NCBI GenBank assembly: GCA_944387065.1 | Contig: CALXDM010000005.1 | Location: 33,478 to 97,477, forward strand | Reading direction: 5' to 3' | Length of the DNA stretch: 64,000 bases | DNA from: an uncultured Oscillospiraceae bacterium | GTDB taxonomy: Bacteria; Bacillota; Clostridia; Oscillospirales; Oscillospiraceae | In this document: in pieces, positions 27,301-36,311 of the stretch | How positions within the stretch are numbered: the stretch's first letter is position 1 | Layout: each line of letters opens with the position of its first letter | Made by a program: the position numbers and the translations under genes | The notes under the pieces: generated by a model | What the model saw: the letters and a program-made list of their open reading frames with translations, nothing else | Databases searched by the model: none | Told to the model about the DNA's origin: nothing

Positions 27301-30300
27301 CCACGGTGCTTGCTGTAATCTCAGGATTCCAGCCCACCAGTGCAATGTTGTCATTGGCAGACTCCACGCCCTCGGGATGGGCCAGTGCCGTTCCCGGCGT
27401 CTGAAGGGTCTCGATCCGTGTCACACCCTCCCGCCAGCTTTGCGTCCCATGGTTGAATGCCTCAAATCCATTGGTGTTCCCGCTGATGACGAAGGTGATG
27501 GCCACCTGATCCTCGTCGGGTACGCCGTCTCCGTTGATGTCCTCCGCCCACTGCGCCGTGAAGGTCACGTTCTCCCGGGGCATTTGGAACTGTGTCCCCC
27601 CGGTTGTAGGCATAGAATTGTTGGCGTAATCCTGGGTCGGCGTCACACTCCAGCCTAGGAAAAGCCACCCAGTAGCCGTGGGCTCCTCCTCGGCCACCAT
27701 CTGGCTGCTGCCGGCCAGCAAACCGGTAGCGCCGGTGGGCATCCCGGCCACCGTGGACGGGCCACTGCCCTCCAAGTAGGTGATGCTGTACTTGGTCTCG
27801 TCGCTGTCCGGTGTGCCATCGTTGTTCTCATCAGCACTATAAGTCAAGGTATACGTCGTGTTCTCATTGGGCACATTGGCGGGCAGCTCAGGGCTCCACC
27901 CCTCGGAGGCGATATTATCCCCTACGCTCTCCACGCCTTCGGGATGGGCCAAGGCTGTCCCAGGGGTCTGCAGCGTCTCGATGGTGATCCTGCCCGCTTC
28001 CCATCTCTGGCTGCCGTAGGTAAAGGTGTCAAAGCCCTTATCATTCCCGCTGATCGTGAAGGTGATGGTCACCTGGCTGCCGTCCGCCACCCCATCGTTG
28101 TTGGCGTCTGTCACAAATGCCGCTGCATAGATCTGGGGGGCACTGGGCACCACTGTTGTTCCCGATATGATGGGAGGATTCCAGGTGTTGAACACCACGC
28201 CGTCACTGTTTGTATCAATAGGCGTGGGAATGCTGGTCAGCACATCCCCCGGCGTTTGATATCCCCCTTCGAAGAACACCTCTCCGCTGGTCCCTTCCAC
28301 AAATCCAGTCAAAGAGTAGAATCTGATCTGCACATCCCATTGCGCTGTGAACGTCACATCCTGGGCGGGCATCTCATAGCTCTGCCCCGCCGCAGTGGGC
28401 ACGCTGGTCACATCCACCCTCCAGCCAGTGAACTGATAGCCGTCTGCGGTGGGCACATCGGTAGGCACCGTCATGGGCTGCCCTGCCACCAGTCCGGTAA
28501 CCTGAGCAGGCATACCGTTCAGGCTGGCAACACCGGTAGCGATCCCAGCATCATAACGCACGGTATACTGCCTCTCTCCACTGTCCGGCGTATTGTCGTT
28601 GTTCAGGTCAGCCTCATAAGTCAGGGTGTATGTCGTGTTCTCATTGGGCACGTCAGTTGTGGATGTGATGCTGGGCGTCCAGCCAACCATCGCGATGTCG
28701 TCGTTGGGAGTCTCCACACCCTGGGGATAGGCCAGGTTCTGACCCGGTGTCTGCAGCGTGACAATATCTGTTGTCGTTCCCGCCGGCCAGGTTTGACCAC
28801 CATAGATAAATTCCGAGAAGCCATTCGGGTTGCCATCCAGATGGAAAGTGATCTGAACCTGATCCTCGTCGGGCACGCCGTCTCCGTTGGTATCCGCTGT
28901 CCACTGGGCTGTAAAGGTCACGTTGGACAGCGGCATAGTGAAGCTATCCCCTGCACGAGTGGGCATGGGGTTCCCCTCATAGTCCTCCTCCGGAGTCACG
29001 CTCCAGCCCGTGAAGAGCCAGTTAGCGGCAGTCGGCACGTTGTCCTCCACGGCCTGGCTGCTACCCGCCGCCACGGTGACGGACGCTGGCAGGTTGGCCG
29101 CGCTGCCAACTGTTCCTGCTTGATAGGTAATGGAGAAGTTTTCCTCACCATCCAGAACACCGTTATTGTTTAGATCCGGGCCATACTCCAGCGTATACGA
29201 TCCGCCAGAGGTCGGAACATTCGTTTCCAGCTCAGGACTCCATCCAATCATCACGATGTTATCCCCGGTGCTCTCCACACCTTCCGGGTGCTCCAAGCGC
29301 TCACCCGGGGTCTGCAAGGTAGTGATGGTGTCCACACCTGCATCCCAACTCTGTCCGCCATGAGTGAATGCCTGGAAGCCGTTTGGATTGCCCGTCACCA
29401 CAAAGGTGATCTCCACCTGCGTGCCATCTGGCGTACCATCGTTGTTGTCGTCGGTGGCGTAGATGGCATAGTACGTGGTGGGTACGGTGCCCACCTGCTC
29501 ACTACGCAGGTCAGTACCGGTGGTGGCGTTCTCGTCGGTGTTCCAACCAACAAATACCACACCGTCGCTGGTGGTGTCCGTCGGCGTGGGCACGTTGGAC
29601 AACGTCTCACCTGGCGTCTGGTAGCTGCTGACGCTGGTGCCCGTCTCGTCGTCAAATCCACGGTCGGACTCAAAGGTGATCTCCACGTCCCATTGAGCGG
29701 TGAACACCACGTCCTGGGCGGGCATGACAAAGCTAACATCATACCAATACATAGCTCCCGGTGGAACTAAATTACTATCAGCCCCATCTATAGCATAAGG
29801 CCACCAGTCGGTAGGAATAGAGTTGTTATTGTGATCACTGGCGGGGATCACGGTCCAGCCAGTAAACTCATAGCTATCTGGCACAATCATCCGCGTATCA
29901 CCGCCAACAAAATCCACTGGCTGGCCAGCTACCAAGCTGCTAAAAGGTGTGACAGCAGTATTACTGCTACTACCATCATCGCTCATCATGTGCCATTCAA
30001 ACCCAGGCACACCATCCACGATACCCGGATCAAAGGTGATGCTGTAATGCTCGTTCTCCTGGTCATCGGGCGTGTCATTATTATTCAGGTCGGCGCCATA
30101 CTCCAGCGTATAGCTCCCGCCACCCGCCGGCACAGTGGCATCCAACGGGGGATTCCAGCCGATCTCGGCGATGTTGTCCCCGGTGCTCTGCACACCATTG
30201 GGATGGGACAATGTATCGCCTGGGGTCTGCAGCGTCTCAATGGTGTCCTCACCCTGCGGCCAGCTCTGGCCGCCGTAGGTGAATGCCTGGAAGCCGTTGG

Positions 30301-33300
30301 AATTTCCGGTGATAGTAAAGGTGACTGTTACCTGACGCTCATCCTCTGTGCCATCGTTGTTGGTGTCGTCCTTGTAGATGGCATAATAAGTGGTGTCCAT
30401 GCTTGGCACACTCTCCCCGGACAGGCTGGTACCAGTGGTGGCGTTCTGATCGGTATTCCAGCCCACAAACACCACACCGTCGCTGTCGGTGTCCAGCGGG
30501 GTATCCGCGATGTTCAGTGGACCACCCGGGCTTTGCAGCGTGTCAATCCGTTGCATACTCGCGCCGGCATTGACAAAGCCATGCTCCGAGACAAACGTGA
30601 TGGTCACCTGCGCTTCATCCGCTACCCCATCATTGTTAAGGTCATCGGCATACTGCGCCGTATAGGTGGTAGGCGCGGTGGGCACCACGTCGCCGGTGCT
30701 CACACTGGGCTGCCAGCCGGTGAACACCACACCATCACTGTCAGTGTCCACCGGGGTGGGGATGCCAGCCATCGTCTCACCCGGGGTCTGATAGCTGCTG
30801 ATGCTGGTGCTTGCCCCATCTCCATTCAGCCCGTAGGCCGAGGTGAAGGTAATCTCCACGTCCCATTGCGCGGTAAACACCACATCGGAAGCTGGCATGA
30901 GAAAATTCACGCCTTCCAATGGATAGAATACCTCAGTACTTCCATCCTGATGCCCTAAATTTGGCATAAATCCTGTTGGAATAGGGTTGTCATTGTAGTC
31001 ATTTGCAGGACTCACTGTCCACCCGGTAATCCGATAGCCAACCGGCTCATTCAAATCCCACATTGTAATCAGATTGATGGGCTGGCCAGCTACCAGGTCA
31101 GTATATATATCAGCAGGCCATGGAAACTCTGGTCCAAATTCGTCAGCAGCAATCCCCGGATCAAAAGTAATGCTATAGTGATTCTCCTGGTCGTCAGGCG
31201 TGCCATCGTTGTTCAGGTCAGGGCCCAGGGTGAGGATATAGGTAGTTGCGCTGCTTGGCACCATAGTTGCCCCCTCCGTGATGACAGGATCCCAGCCTAC
31301 GATGGTCAAGTTGTCATCTGGGGTTTCCACAGCATGAGGTACTACCAACTCCTCGCCCGGCTTCTGCAGACTGATGATCTGGGTATCTCCTTCATTTACA
31401 TGCTCGGTGCCGTAGTTCCACTCCTGGAATCCAGGGTTTGGGACGGTCGCTCCGCTGGCCAGCACCACCTCAAAGGTGATGCGCACCTGCTGGCTGTCTG
31501 GGATCCCGTCGTTGTTGGCATCAGTCGCATAGATGGCGGTATAGGTAGAGGGGCCATCAGGCACCCGCTCATTACTCAGGTCGGTGCTCAGCTCCGTAGT
31601 GATCACGCCGCTAGGTGTAGTGGTCTCCCGCTCCCAACCCACGAACACCACACCATCACTGTTGGTGTCAATAGGGGTAAGCGCTTCTAGCAGGTCGCCC
31701 GGCGTCTGGATCGTAGACCACCCACCGTGGCCGGTATATTCCTCAAAATTGTGATCAGACTCAAAATAAATGTCCACGTCCCACAGTGCGGCAAATACCA
31801 CATTTTGGGCCGGCATGGTATAGCTCTCCCCGGCAGTCGTAGGCAGGGTACTCGGCTCTACACTCCAGCCAGTAAAGTAATAGCCGTGATCTGCACTAGG
31901 TCTCGTTTCCGTTACTGTCATTGGTTGTCCCGCCACTAGATCAGTTTGATTGCTGGGCATACTAGCAAAAATGCCTGCTATCCCAGGATCAAAGGTGACG
32001 GTGTACTTCTCCTGGGTGTCGTCCGGCGTCCCGTCATTGTTCAGATCATCCGCATAGACCGCTGTATAGGTGGCATCAGACGAGGGCACCTCCGTCGTCC
32101 CTACTACCACATCAGGACTCCAGCCAGTAAATACCACATCATCGTCTTCCGTATCCCATGGGGTTGGAAGAACCAGCGTCTGGCCAGGAGTCTGGAGCGT
32201 GCTGATGGGCCCGTCAACCTGATTGCCGTTCTCGTCCTCAAACCCATAATCGGACTCAAAGGTGATGGTCACCTGATCCCCATCAGGTACACCGTCGTTA
32301 TTGCTGTCGGTGACGTACTGGGCTACATAGGTGGTGGGCCCATCTGGCACCGTCTCGCCAGTCAGGTCGTCAGTCAACTCCGTGGTGGTAGTGTTACCAC
32401 TCATGGTAGTCGACCGCACCCAATTGGTGAACACCACGCCATCGTTGCTGGTGTCTGCCGGCGTTGGCACACCGACCAGCGTCCCGCCCGGAGTCTGGTA
32501 ACCTCCGTCAGCCGTCCCAGTGCTAAACCCATGGTCAGATTCGAAGGTGATCTGCACATTCCACTTGGCGGTGAAGTCCACATTGGAAGCAGGCATGATA
32601 AACTCTACCTCAGTTGCATATGGGGCAGTCGAGGGCAGGGAAGTCTCAAGATTACCGTGAGGTCCACCAGAAATCGGGCCAGGAAGCCACTCAGTGGGGA
32701 TGGGGTTACCATCGCCGCCATTGGTTGGGTTCACTTCCCAGCCAGCAAACTGGTAACCGTTTGGAGTCGAGACGAGGAAGTTCACACCAAATCCTGTAGT
32801 TTGCGCATTAACCAGCTGATTGGCAACCAGGTTCTTATAGAGGCCTTCATAGGAACCACCACTTTCAGCGAATGGAAACTGCCTGGTGATTGCACTCTCA
32901 GTCGTGCCGGCCCAAAACGTAATGCTATACTGCGCCTCATCTCTGTCCGGTGTGTCGTCGTTATTCAGGTCCGCCACATAGACGGCATAGTAGATCGTAT
33001 CAGCCTCTGGAACCGTAGCACTGGTCAAATCCTCGCCAGTGGTGGCGTACTGGTTAGTGCTCCAGCCCACAAACACTACGTTATCGGTATCATCATCCCA
33101 GGGGATTGGCAGATTGCTGAAAGCTCCACCAGGCTGCTGGTGCCGATACTGAGTGTTCATGACATTGCTACCGCTCACATCAAAGCCATAGTCGCTATCA
33201 AAGGTGATGAGAACGGAGGGAACGACAAAATAAAGATGAAACTGATTATTGCTTACACCACCTGCGGACAACTTAAGCATCGAGGTGCTGATGACCGGAT

Positions 33301-35872
33301 CCAGTACATATCCATCTGGAACAAACCCCTGAATCGCATTTTGCACCTCGGAAATAGACATCACGGTATCCCGATCTAGGTAGCTGCCCTCAAGCAAACC
33401 GGCAATATTGATGCTGTGGGTGCTACTGCCCCAGTGGAACGTAACCTGGGCCATAGTAGGCGCTCCCACTCCGGTCGTGGTGGTAGTCACAGGATAGAGG
33501 TGAATGGTGGCCTGGCCGGCAGTGTTCTCATAGGTCACGCAGCCCCCCTGTCGGGCGACGATGTCCGCCCGGGGAATCGTCTGGCCAGGGTAGTAAACGG
33601 TGGAACCATTTATGCCCAGCTTCCAGCCGAGCAGCGTCGCCCCACCGGCATCTCCAGCCAGCACCACCGAGGAATTTGTTGCCTGCCCGGTGGAATCTAA
33701 GGGCAAGGTGAAGGCCATCCCATCTTGTACGTTGAGACTATCGTTGCTCAGGTCGTTATGATAGGCAAACTGGAAGTTAATCAACTCTGACTCCAGGTAG
33801 CCACGGTTAGTGGGGTTTGCCATGATCTTGTCGTAGTTCTGCTGGGCCAACGGGCCACCGCCGTTGTTAGCATAGTAGTTTTTATCCCCATACCAGGTAC
33901 TCCCTGCCTGAGGGGAAATGGAGTCGCTGTCCCCCATGCGGAGCTGAGTCACATAGTAGCCGAACTCCACATCCAGAACCAAGCTGGGATTCTCACCAGA
34001 AGCCTGCATGGGATAGATGGCGGCACCTGGAATCAGCTCGGACTGGTTGTAGTTATGTATTCTCCCGCTGAGACCCTCGTCGATCTCATAGAAGATAAGA
34101 TCCGGATATGCCTTGGGTGCCAGGTTGGCCCGGTTCATCTTAATATTGTTGTAGATCTCTACGAACTCCACTTCGGTATATGTACCATTGGGATTGTTGG
34201 CTTGAGACGGATAACTAGAATTCCCGCTACCAGCATAGTTCACCCGAGTGGTAATGTTTACGGTGGCCATCTTATTCTGAGCAGAGTCAAAGAGCACAAC
34301 ATTGTTTCTCTCGGTCGTAACATTAGCCCCGGAGGAGGCCGGTCTTGTCCAGCTAAAGTCGGGCAGATTCAGAGCGGTGCCGTTGAGCACGATGGTGTTC
34401 ACCATGTATGATTCTGTCATGTTTGAACCGCCAGAATTAAACTTGAGTACATCTCCTTTCTTGATCCCAATCGTGCGCTGGTCTCTGCTCAAAGCTGTTC
34501 CGTTAAGCATGACTGAAAATCCATGGTAACTTTGATTGACCCCTGGATTATCCACGTAATGGCTGTACTCCAGAAGATAGGTACTCACGCTCTTAAATTC
34601 AACGGTGACGGATTGACCGCCCTGCATCCTGTCACCAGAGAACTGATAGTTAAAGCGTTTCACCTCGTATCCATCCCGGTCAGAATCAAAGAGAACTTCA
34701 TCTGTGGTGGTGTTGGTGACCACTGCATTGGAATCGCTGGCGATGCCCACCGAAAAATCTAAGAAGCCATTCTCTGGCACCGAGAAAATATATGTATTGT
34801 CCGCCAAGGGCGAGCCATTGACGGTATTGCCCAGTTTATTGTCAAATCCTTCAATCGTGACATTCAGCAAATAGGCTCGCTGGTAGTAGATCCAAAGGTC
34901 ATACTCACTCACCGGCAGCAGGACGCTGTCGGCAGAGGACATATCTGAATCTACCTGATAATATAGACCACCGTACACCAGTCGCACTGAAGTCACTGAA
35001 AGGGAACCAGATCCGGTCTTGGGACGCAAAGCGGCAGAATGATAGCCCCAAGTAGTGCCTTCTGGGATAGCAACATCAGATCTCCTCAGAGCATCGAGGG
35101 CAGAGGTATCATTAATTGGACCAGCTACCAATTTACCGGTTCCGGTAACCGGAACCTGCGTATCCCCGGGATAGCCGCCCAAAGACAGGTGCACATCCAC
35201 CAGCCCAGAGTCAGTCTCTTCCCCATTCTGACGGTAGAATAAGTAAATAGTGCCACCCGAGCTCTCCACGTCATCGTAAGTCAGTGTGTCGATGGGGTCA
35301 GCTCCATATCGATCCTCCCAGGCAGCAAAGTCAAAGGTGTAGGTCACGCCGTCGCTGTCCTGCACCACGTTCATCCCGAAGCCGGAGGCAAGGTTGAGTA
35401 AGCTAACGGGAGTAGACCCCACGTTGAACTGAGCGCCGTCCAGACCATTTACCGTTGGGGTAAAGGCTACAGCTGGGAGAGACGCATCCGTCCAAGCCCG
35501 GAACTCCACGTTCAAGGTCGTGAAGGTGGCCGGATCCCGGATCACGGTAACGGTGGTACCGCCAGCGGACCGCGTGATGGCTCCAGTTACGCCGCCATGG
35601 GCAACGGCAGCCAAGGCCGGGGCAGCCTGAACGGTAACCCGGCTGGTGAGCTCGGCCCAGGCAGCCTGCTGGACCGGATCAACCTCATCGCCGGTCTGGA
35701 ACTCCGTCTCTCCATCCGGCTCAGCCGCAGTCCCGGTCTGCCCCTGCCCTTGGTCGGAGACGGTTTCCTCCGCTGGCGCGGAAGCGGGGATTGAGGCGGC
35801 CCAAGCCCCAACGGGCAACAATCCCAAGCATAGGGCCAGGGCCAGCACGATGGACAACACTCTCTTCTTCAT
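21380..35872 (-). CDS. Giant secreted multi-repeat protein (4,830 residues) with InlB-type B repeats and calcium-loop linkers
   Basis: A 4,830-residue protein. Residues 1-26 are a signal peptide (MKKRVLSIVLALALCLGLL, cleavage near AWAA). A non-repetitive N-terminal region spans about 30-950. About 960-4,490 is an array of about 16 modules, each ending in GYxFTGWSV...MPxxxVxFTAQW (InlB B-repeat/Listeria-Bacteroides repeat type) and separated by about 31 Asp/Asn loops such as DANGDGVPDEEQ or DLNNDGTPDSEE, which resemble thrombospondin type-3/EF-hand calcium loops. Residues about 4,560-4,830 contain an Ig/cadherin-like domain and a second beta domain. No LPxTG motif, SLH domain or C-terminal membrane segment is visible. 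An adhesin or surface fibre is the likely role (inference). AAAGGAG lies upstream, and its own promoter precedes it by about 230 bases. Base composition is AT-richer than the flanks. Confidence 0.92.
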   Translation of the reverse strand: MKKRVLSIVLALALCLGLLPVGAWAASIPASAPAEETVSDQGQGQTGTAAEPDGETEFQTGDEVDPVQQAAWAELTSRVTVQAAPALAAVAHGGVTGAITRSAGGTTVTVIRDPATFTTLNVEFRAWTDASLPAVAFTPTVNGLDGAQFNVGSTPVSLLNLASGFGMNVVQDSDGVTYTFDFAAWEDRYGADPIDTLTYDDVESSGGTIYLFYRQNGEETDSGLVDVHLSLGGYPGDTQVPVTGTGKLVAGPINDTSALDALRRSDVAIPEGTTWGYHSAALRPKTGSGSLSVTSVRLVYGGLYYQVDSDMSSADSVLLPVSEYDLWIYYQRAYLLNVTIEGFDNKLGNTVNGSPLADNTYIFSVPENGFLDFSVGIASDSNAVVTNTTTDEVLFDSDRDGYEVKRFNYQFSGDRMQGGQSVTVEFKSVSTYLLEYSHYVDNPGVNQSYHGFSVMLNGTALSRDQRTIGIKKGDVLKFNSGGSNMTESYMVNTIVLNGTALNLPDFSWTRPASSGANVTTERNNVVLFDSAQNKMATVNITTRVNYAGSGNSSYPSQANNPNGTYTEVEFVEIYNNIKMNRANLAPKAYPDLIFYEIDEGLSGRIHNYNQSELIPGAAIYPMQASGENPSLVLDVEFGYYVTQLRMGDSDSISPQAGSTWYGDKNYYANNGGGPLAQQNYDKIMANPTNRGYLESELINFQFAYHNDLSNDSLNVQDGMAFTLPLDSTGQATNSSVVLAGDAGGATLLGWKLGINGSTVYYPGQTIPRADIVARQGGCVTYENTAGQATIHLYPVTTTTTGVGAPTMAQVTFHWGSSTHSINIAGLLEGSYLDRDTVMSISEVQNAIQGFVPDGYVLDPVISTSMLKLSAGGVSNNQFHLYFVVPSVLITFDSDYGFDVSGSNVMNTQYRHQQPGGAFSNLPIPWDDDTDNVVFVGWSTNQYATTGEDLTSATVPEADTIYYAVYVADLNNDDTPDRDEAQYSITFWAGTTESAITRQFPFAESGGSYEGLYKNLVANQLVNAQTTGFGVNFLVSTPNGYQFAGWEVNPTNGGDGNPIPTEWLPGPISGGPHGNLETSLPSTAPYATEVEFIMPASNVDFTAKWNVQITFESDHGFSTGTADGGYQTPGGTLVGVPTPADTSNDGVVFTNWVRSTTMSGNTTTTELTDDLTGETVPDGPTTYVAQYVTDSNNDGVPDGDQVTITFESDYGFEDENGNQVDGPISTLQTPGQTLVLPTPWDTEDDDVVFTGWSPDVVVGTTEVPSSDATYTAVYADDLNNDGTPDDTQEKYTVTFDPGIAGIFASMPSNQTDLVAGQPMTVTETRPSADHGYYFTGWSVEPSTLPTTAGESYTMPAQNVVFAALWDVDIYFESDHNFEEYTGHGGWSTIQTPGDLLEALTPIDTNSDGVVFVGWERETTTPSGVITTELSTDLSNERVPDGPSTYTAIYATDANNDGIPDSQQVRITFEVVLASGATVPNPGFQEWNYGTEHVNEGDTQIISLQKPGEELVVPHAVETPDDNLTIVGWDPVITEGATMVPSSATTYILTLGPDLNNDGTPDDQENHYSITFDPGIAADEFGPEFPWPADIYTDLVAGQPINLITMWDLNEPVGYRITGWTVSPANDYNDNPIPTGFMPNLGHQDGSTEVFYPLEGVNFLMPASDVVFTAQWDVEITFTSAYGLNGDGASTSISSYQTPGETMAGIPTPVDTDSDGVVFTGWQPSVSTGDVVPTAPTTYTAQYADDLNNDGVADEAQVTITFVSEHGFVNAGASMQRIDTLQSPGGPLNIADTPLDTDSDGVVFVGWNTDQNATTGTSLSGESVPSMDTTYYAIYKDDTNNDGTEDERQVTVTFTITGNSNGFQAFTYGGQSWPQGEDTIETLQTPGDTLSHPNGVQSTGDNIAEIGWNPPLDATVPAGGGSYTLEYGADLNNNDTPDDQENEHYSITFDPGIVDGVPGFEWHMMSDDGSSSNTAVTPFSSLVAGQPVDFVGGDTRMIVPDSYEFTGWTVIPASDHNNNSIPTDWWPYAIDGADSNLVPPGAMYWYDVSFVMPAQDVVFTAQWDVEITFESDRGFDDETGTSVSSYQTPGETLSNVPTPTDTTSDGVVFVGWNTDENATTGTDLRSEQVGTVPTTYYAIYATDDNNDGTPDGTQVEITFVVTGNPNGFQAFTHGGQSWDAGVDTITTLQTPGERLEHPEGVESTGDNIVMIGWSPELETNVPTSGGSYTLEYGPDLNNNGVLDGEENFSITYQAGTVGSAANLPASVTVAAGSSQAVEDNVPTAANWLFTGWSVTPEEDYEGNPMPTRAGDSFTMPLSNVTFTAQWTADTNGDGVPDEDQVQITFHLDGNPNGFSEFIYGGQTWPAGTTTDIVTLQTPGQNLAYPQGVETPNDDIAMVGWTPSITSTTDVPNENTTYTLTYEADLNNDNTPDSGERQYTVRYDAGIATGVASLNGMPAQVTGLVAGQPMTVPTDVPTADGYQFTGWRVDVTSVPTAAGQSYEMPAQDVTFTAQWDVQIRFYSLTGFVEGTSGEVFFEGGYQTPGDVLTSIPTPIDTNSDGVVFNTWNPPIISGTTVVPSAPQIYAAAFVTDANNDGVADGSQVTITFTISGNDKGFDTFTYGSQRWEAGRITIETLQTPGTALAHPEGVESVGDNIASEGWSPELPANVPNENTTYTLTYSADENNDGTPDSDETKYSITYLEGSGPSTVAGMPTGATGLLAGSSQMVAEEEPTATGWLFLGWSVTPTQDYANNSMPTTGGTQFQMPRENVTFTAQWAEDINGDGVPDEDQVAITFVISGNTNGFEAFNHGTQSWREGVTRIETLQTPGTALAHPEGVESANDNIALVGWNPEITASTVVPNDPTTYTLEYGADENNDGTPDSDEDRYSITYLGGDVSGAVRLPETQTGLLAGTSQTVSSTVPTTIGWIFTGWSVTPTQDYANSPMPTIGGESFLMPESDVVFTAQWTADANGDGVPDEEQVTITFTIDGNTAGFGAFRHGTQSWEEGVLSIQTLQTPNDVLAYPAGVEHAGDGIALVGWNPSIDGSTRVPTSDQSYTLVYGPDANNNDEPDEAETKYSIIYSAGTTVTGAGGLPSSATNVLSGTTQTVASEEPTATGWIFIGWTVSPAEDYAGNTMPTIGGESFLMPESDVVFTAQWTEDANGDGVPDSDQVAITFTISGNEEGFDTFTHGSQSWTAGVTIIETLQTPGTTLVSPTGVEYDGDNIAQVGWSPSLPSMVPSSPQSYELMYQADLNNDGTPDSEETKYTITYEVGFAGPAASNLPDPVANLVAGQMVSVSTQVPTAAGYEFTGWSVNVSGLPTTAGTEFAMPGRNVVFTAEWGVQITFDSDHGFVGETGNTVDGGFQIPGEILTGIPTPMDTDSDGVAFTGWLPAINESSTRVPNVSTTYVAQYETDENNDGIPDAQEQKYAVIYKEGSVSAPVTGMPRNVADVLAGSSQQVSSAAPEAEGYVFGGWSVYPGVGYDGNAISTTAGDTFLMPRSNVTFTAQWSQDANGDGIPDSEQVEITFTITGNPAGFDAFSHGSQNWSAGETTIVTYQEIGAWLVAPEGLESTEDNIAQVGWDPELPGLVPGTDRVYTLAYDSDVNNDDTPDSSETKYSVSYDPGIAGAAASGMPGTQSDLVAGQMVVVADETPTATGYRFTGWASNVAGLAERAGESFLMPGENVVFTAQWDVQITFLSSNGFDGESALSYDGGYQTPGQPLANIPTPRDIMTDRVVFTGWQPAIELGVTTVPAGPTVYIAQYSADENNDNRPDSEQVTITFYSEYGFVIAGAATKQIVTVQEPGAVLNIPDTPLDRSTDNVTFVGWNPDPDATDPITIPASVPAESVAYYAVYQTDENNNNVPDDQEGKFSIRYTGGIADEVTGLPATVQDVLAGSKQQVSMEQPTASGWIFTGWSVMPTSDGDNDPMPTTPGNSFTMPEQNVVFRAQWVEDANGDGVPDGDQVQLTFQSQYGFTNAGAHVTSIESLQTPGTVLTIPDSPLDTTADDVVFIGWQPGIDEGSTQVPDRAVTYIAVYEADANHNNRPDDQEEQYSVIYEAGIAGRGATGMPGNQSGLVAGQTVMVAQENPTAEGYQFIGWSVDVSGLPTMAGESFNMPGQDVVFTAQWEVRITFDSQSTGGFEQGSAPYQVYQRPGERLITPTPIDTDSDGVVFIGWDPAVSAGVTVVPDRPTTYTAQYATDSNNDNVPDDQEYRYTIRYVSGVAGTRATNLPDMVQDVLAGSTQTVSLDVPTADGYVFAGWNVFPATDYDGNSMPAIGGEIFRMPMGNVEFTALWSADTNGDGVPDEEQVEITFTITGNLAGFQSFTHGNQTWSAGETSITTLQTPGDTLAYPNGVDTAGDNVAVVGWTPEIPAGALVPATRITYQLVYGADLNNNNQPDDQENRFNITYLAGAASGEVSLTGMPNGQVNLVSGQRVEVSDQMPTATGYEFLGWSVEPSSVPTTPGSSFTMPNQNVVFTAQWFKDVNGDGVDDNQQATVTFVSKYGFVDEVSGAYVDGPIVTTQTIGELLDVPQLRAVPAGVNFHGWSEDPTANVGSDLSGIVVTADVTYYAAYNNGPQATQPVQIGTAVLANEFDRGGEPYTADLSSWFKDSDTSVLTYSYSGLTGGGSIQMDGSVLTYTPVDADEGTTVRFTVSATDGLDAASTEVQITVTRAAGISENNQILEVYISGQVGLAEINHGENGGIGSITVWMPTGTNISRLRPSIIHNGAVTVPLSDTFQNFSNGPVRYTVYSETGASKVYEVHVRVGNLRRAAPGMTFYQEAVILSQSGQSMDRAPISFKEDWEVVESAVDAVSTGLRSGMGLARRKS
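22390..32980 (-). repeat. Protein-coding repeat array within the giant gene
   Basis: DNA encoding the alternating modules of the giant protein. The calcium-loop codon blocks recur at irregular but related spacing, and the FTAQW blocks recur about 16 times. Two module types alternate: those whose next block starts ITFxSxxGF followed by YQTPG, and those that start ITFTIxGNxxGF followed by LQTPG and GVExxxDNIAxVGW. The copies are diverged at DNA level, which suggests an old array kept by selection with occasional recombination. Confidence 0.85.
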
Positions 35873-35999
35873 CTTCTACGAATCTCCTTTACTCTCAGAT
35901 TTAGGTAAGCGCGATTACGTTCCCTATCTTTCTAGAGGTGGTGAAGCACAAATTTTCGATCCATTCCCCCTTCTTCTCCCAGGCCAACAAAGGAAATAC

Positions 36000-36046
36000 G
36001 GCCGTTACCGTACAGGAACGGCCCTTTCAGGAATTCTGAAAGGGCC
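36000..36046 (-). promoter_or_regulatory. Two overlapping hairpins in the leader of the giant gene
   Basis: Stem A is GGCCCTTTCAG with CTGAAAGGGCC (36020-36046, 11 bp, 5-base loop). Stem B is GGCCGTT with AACGGCC (36000-36023, 7 bp). They share bases 36020-36023, so they cannot both form fully. They lie about 50-90 nt into the predicted transcript. No U-run follows and no known riboswitch class was recognised. Confidence 0.6.
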
Positions 36047-36102
36047 CCTCTTCCCTCCTGATGCCTGGGATGCATGCAGAAAATTTAGGAAAATTTTTCT
36101 AT

Positions 36103-36131
36103 ATTATAAGGAATCTGGAATAAAATTTCAA
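36103..36131 (-). promoter_or_regulatory. Sigma-A promoter of the giant repeat-protein gene
   Basis: On the minus strand TTGAAA (36126-36131), a 17-base spacer and consensus TATAAT (36103-36108). The predicted leader is about 225 nt. Confidence 0.7.
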
Positions 36132-36311
36132 CCACTTCAACCATTTTTTTAGAAAGTTTTTGCATGGACTATCTGGCCGAGCCAGCAGCCCTGCCCCTTC
36201 TCCACGGTGGTGATTTTATCACGGAAAACGGGCAGACTGATGGATATAATACTCATATATATTTATGTAAAAATCCCAATTCAAAACCTGACAGGAAGGT
36301 GGAATTTCCAG
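36132..36311. other. Intergenic stretch upstream of the CoA-disulfide reductase gene
   Basis: AT-rich, holding a TATAAT at 36245-36250 that could be the -10 of the reductase promoter. No matching -35 box was seen, so no promoter is called. Confidence 0.3.

Noticed and set aside
24803..27658. A 951-codon open frame on the plus strand, and similar long plus-strand frames at 21689, 27944, 29831 and 31946
   Set aside because: They are antisense to the giant repeat gene. The repeated codons happen to contain no stops in this frame, there are no ribosome binding sites, and the encoded protein is His/Arg/Gly-rich without domain logic.
35873..36102. A c-di-GMP riboswitch in the leader of the giant gene, as seen before some clostridial adhesins
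   Set aside because: The GEMM consensus elements were not found; only two competing hairpins are present.
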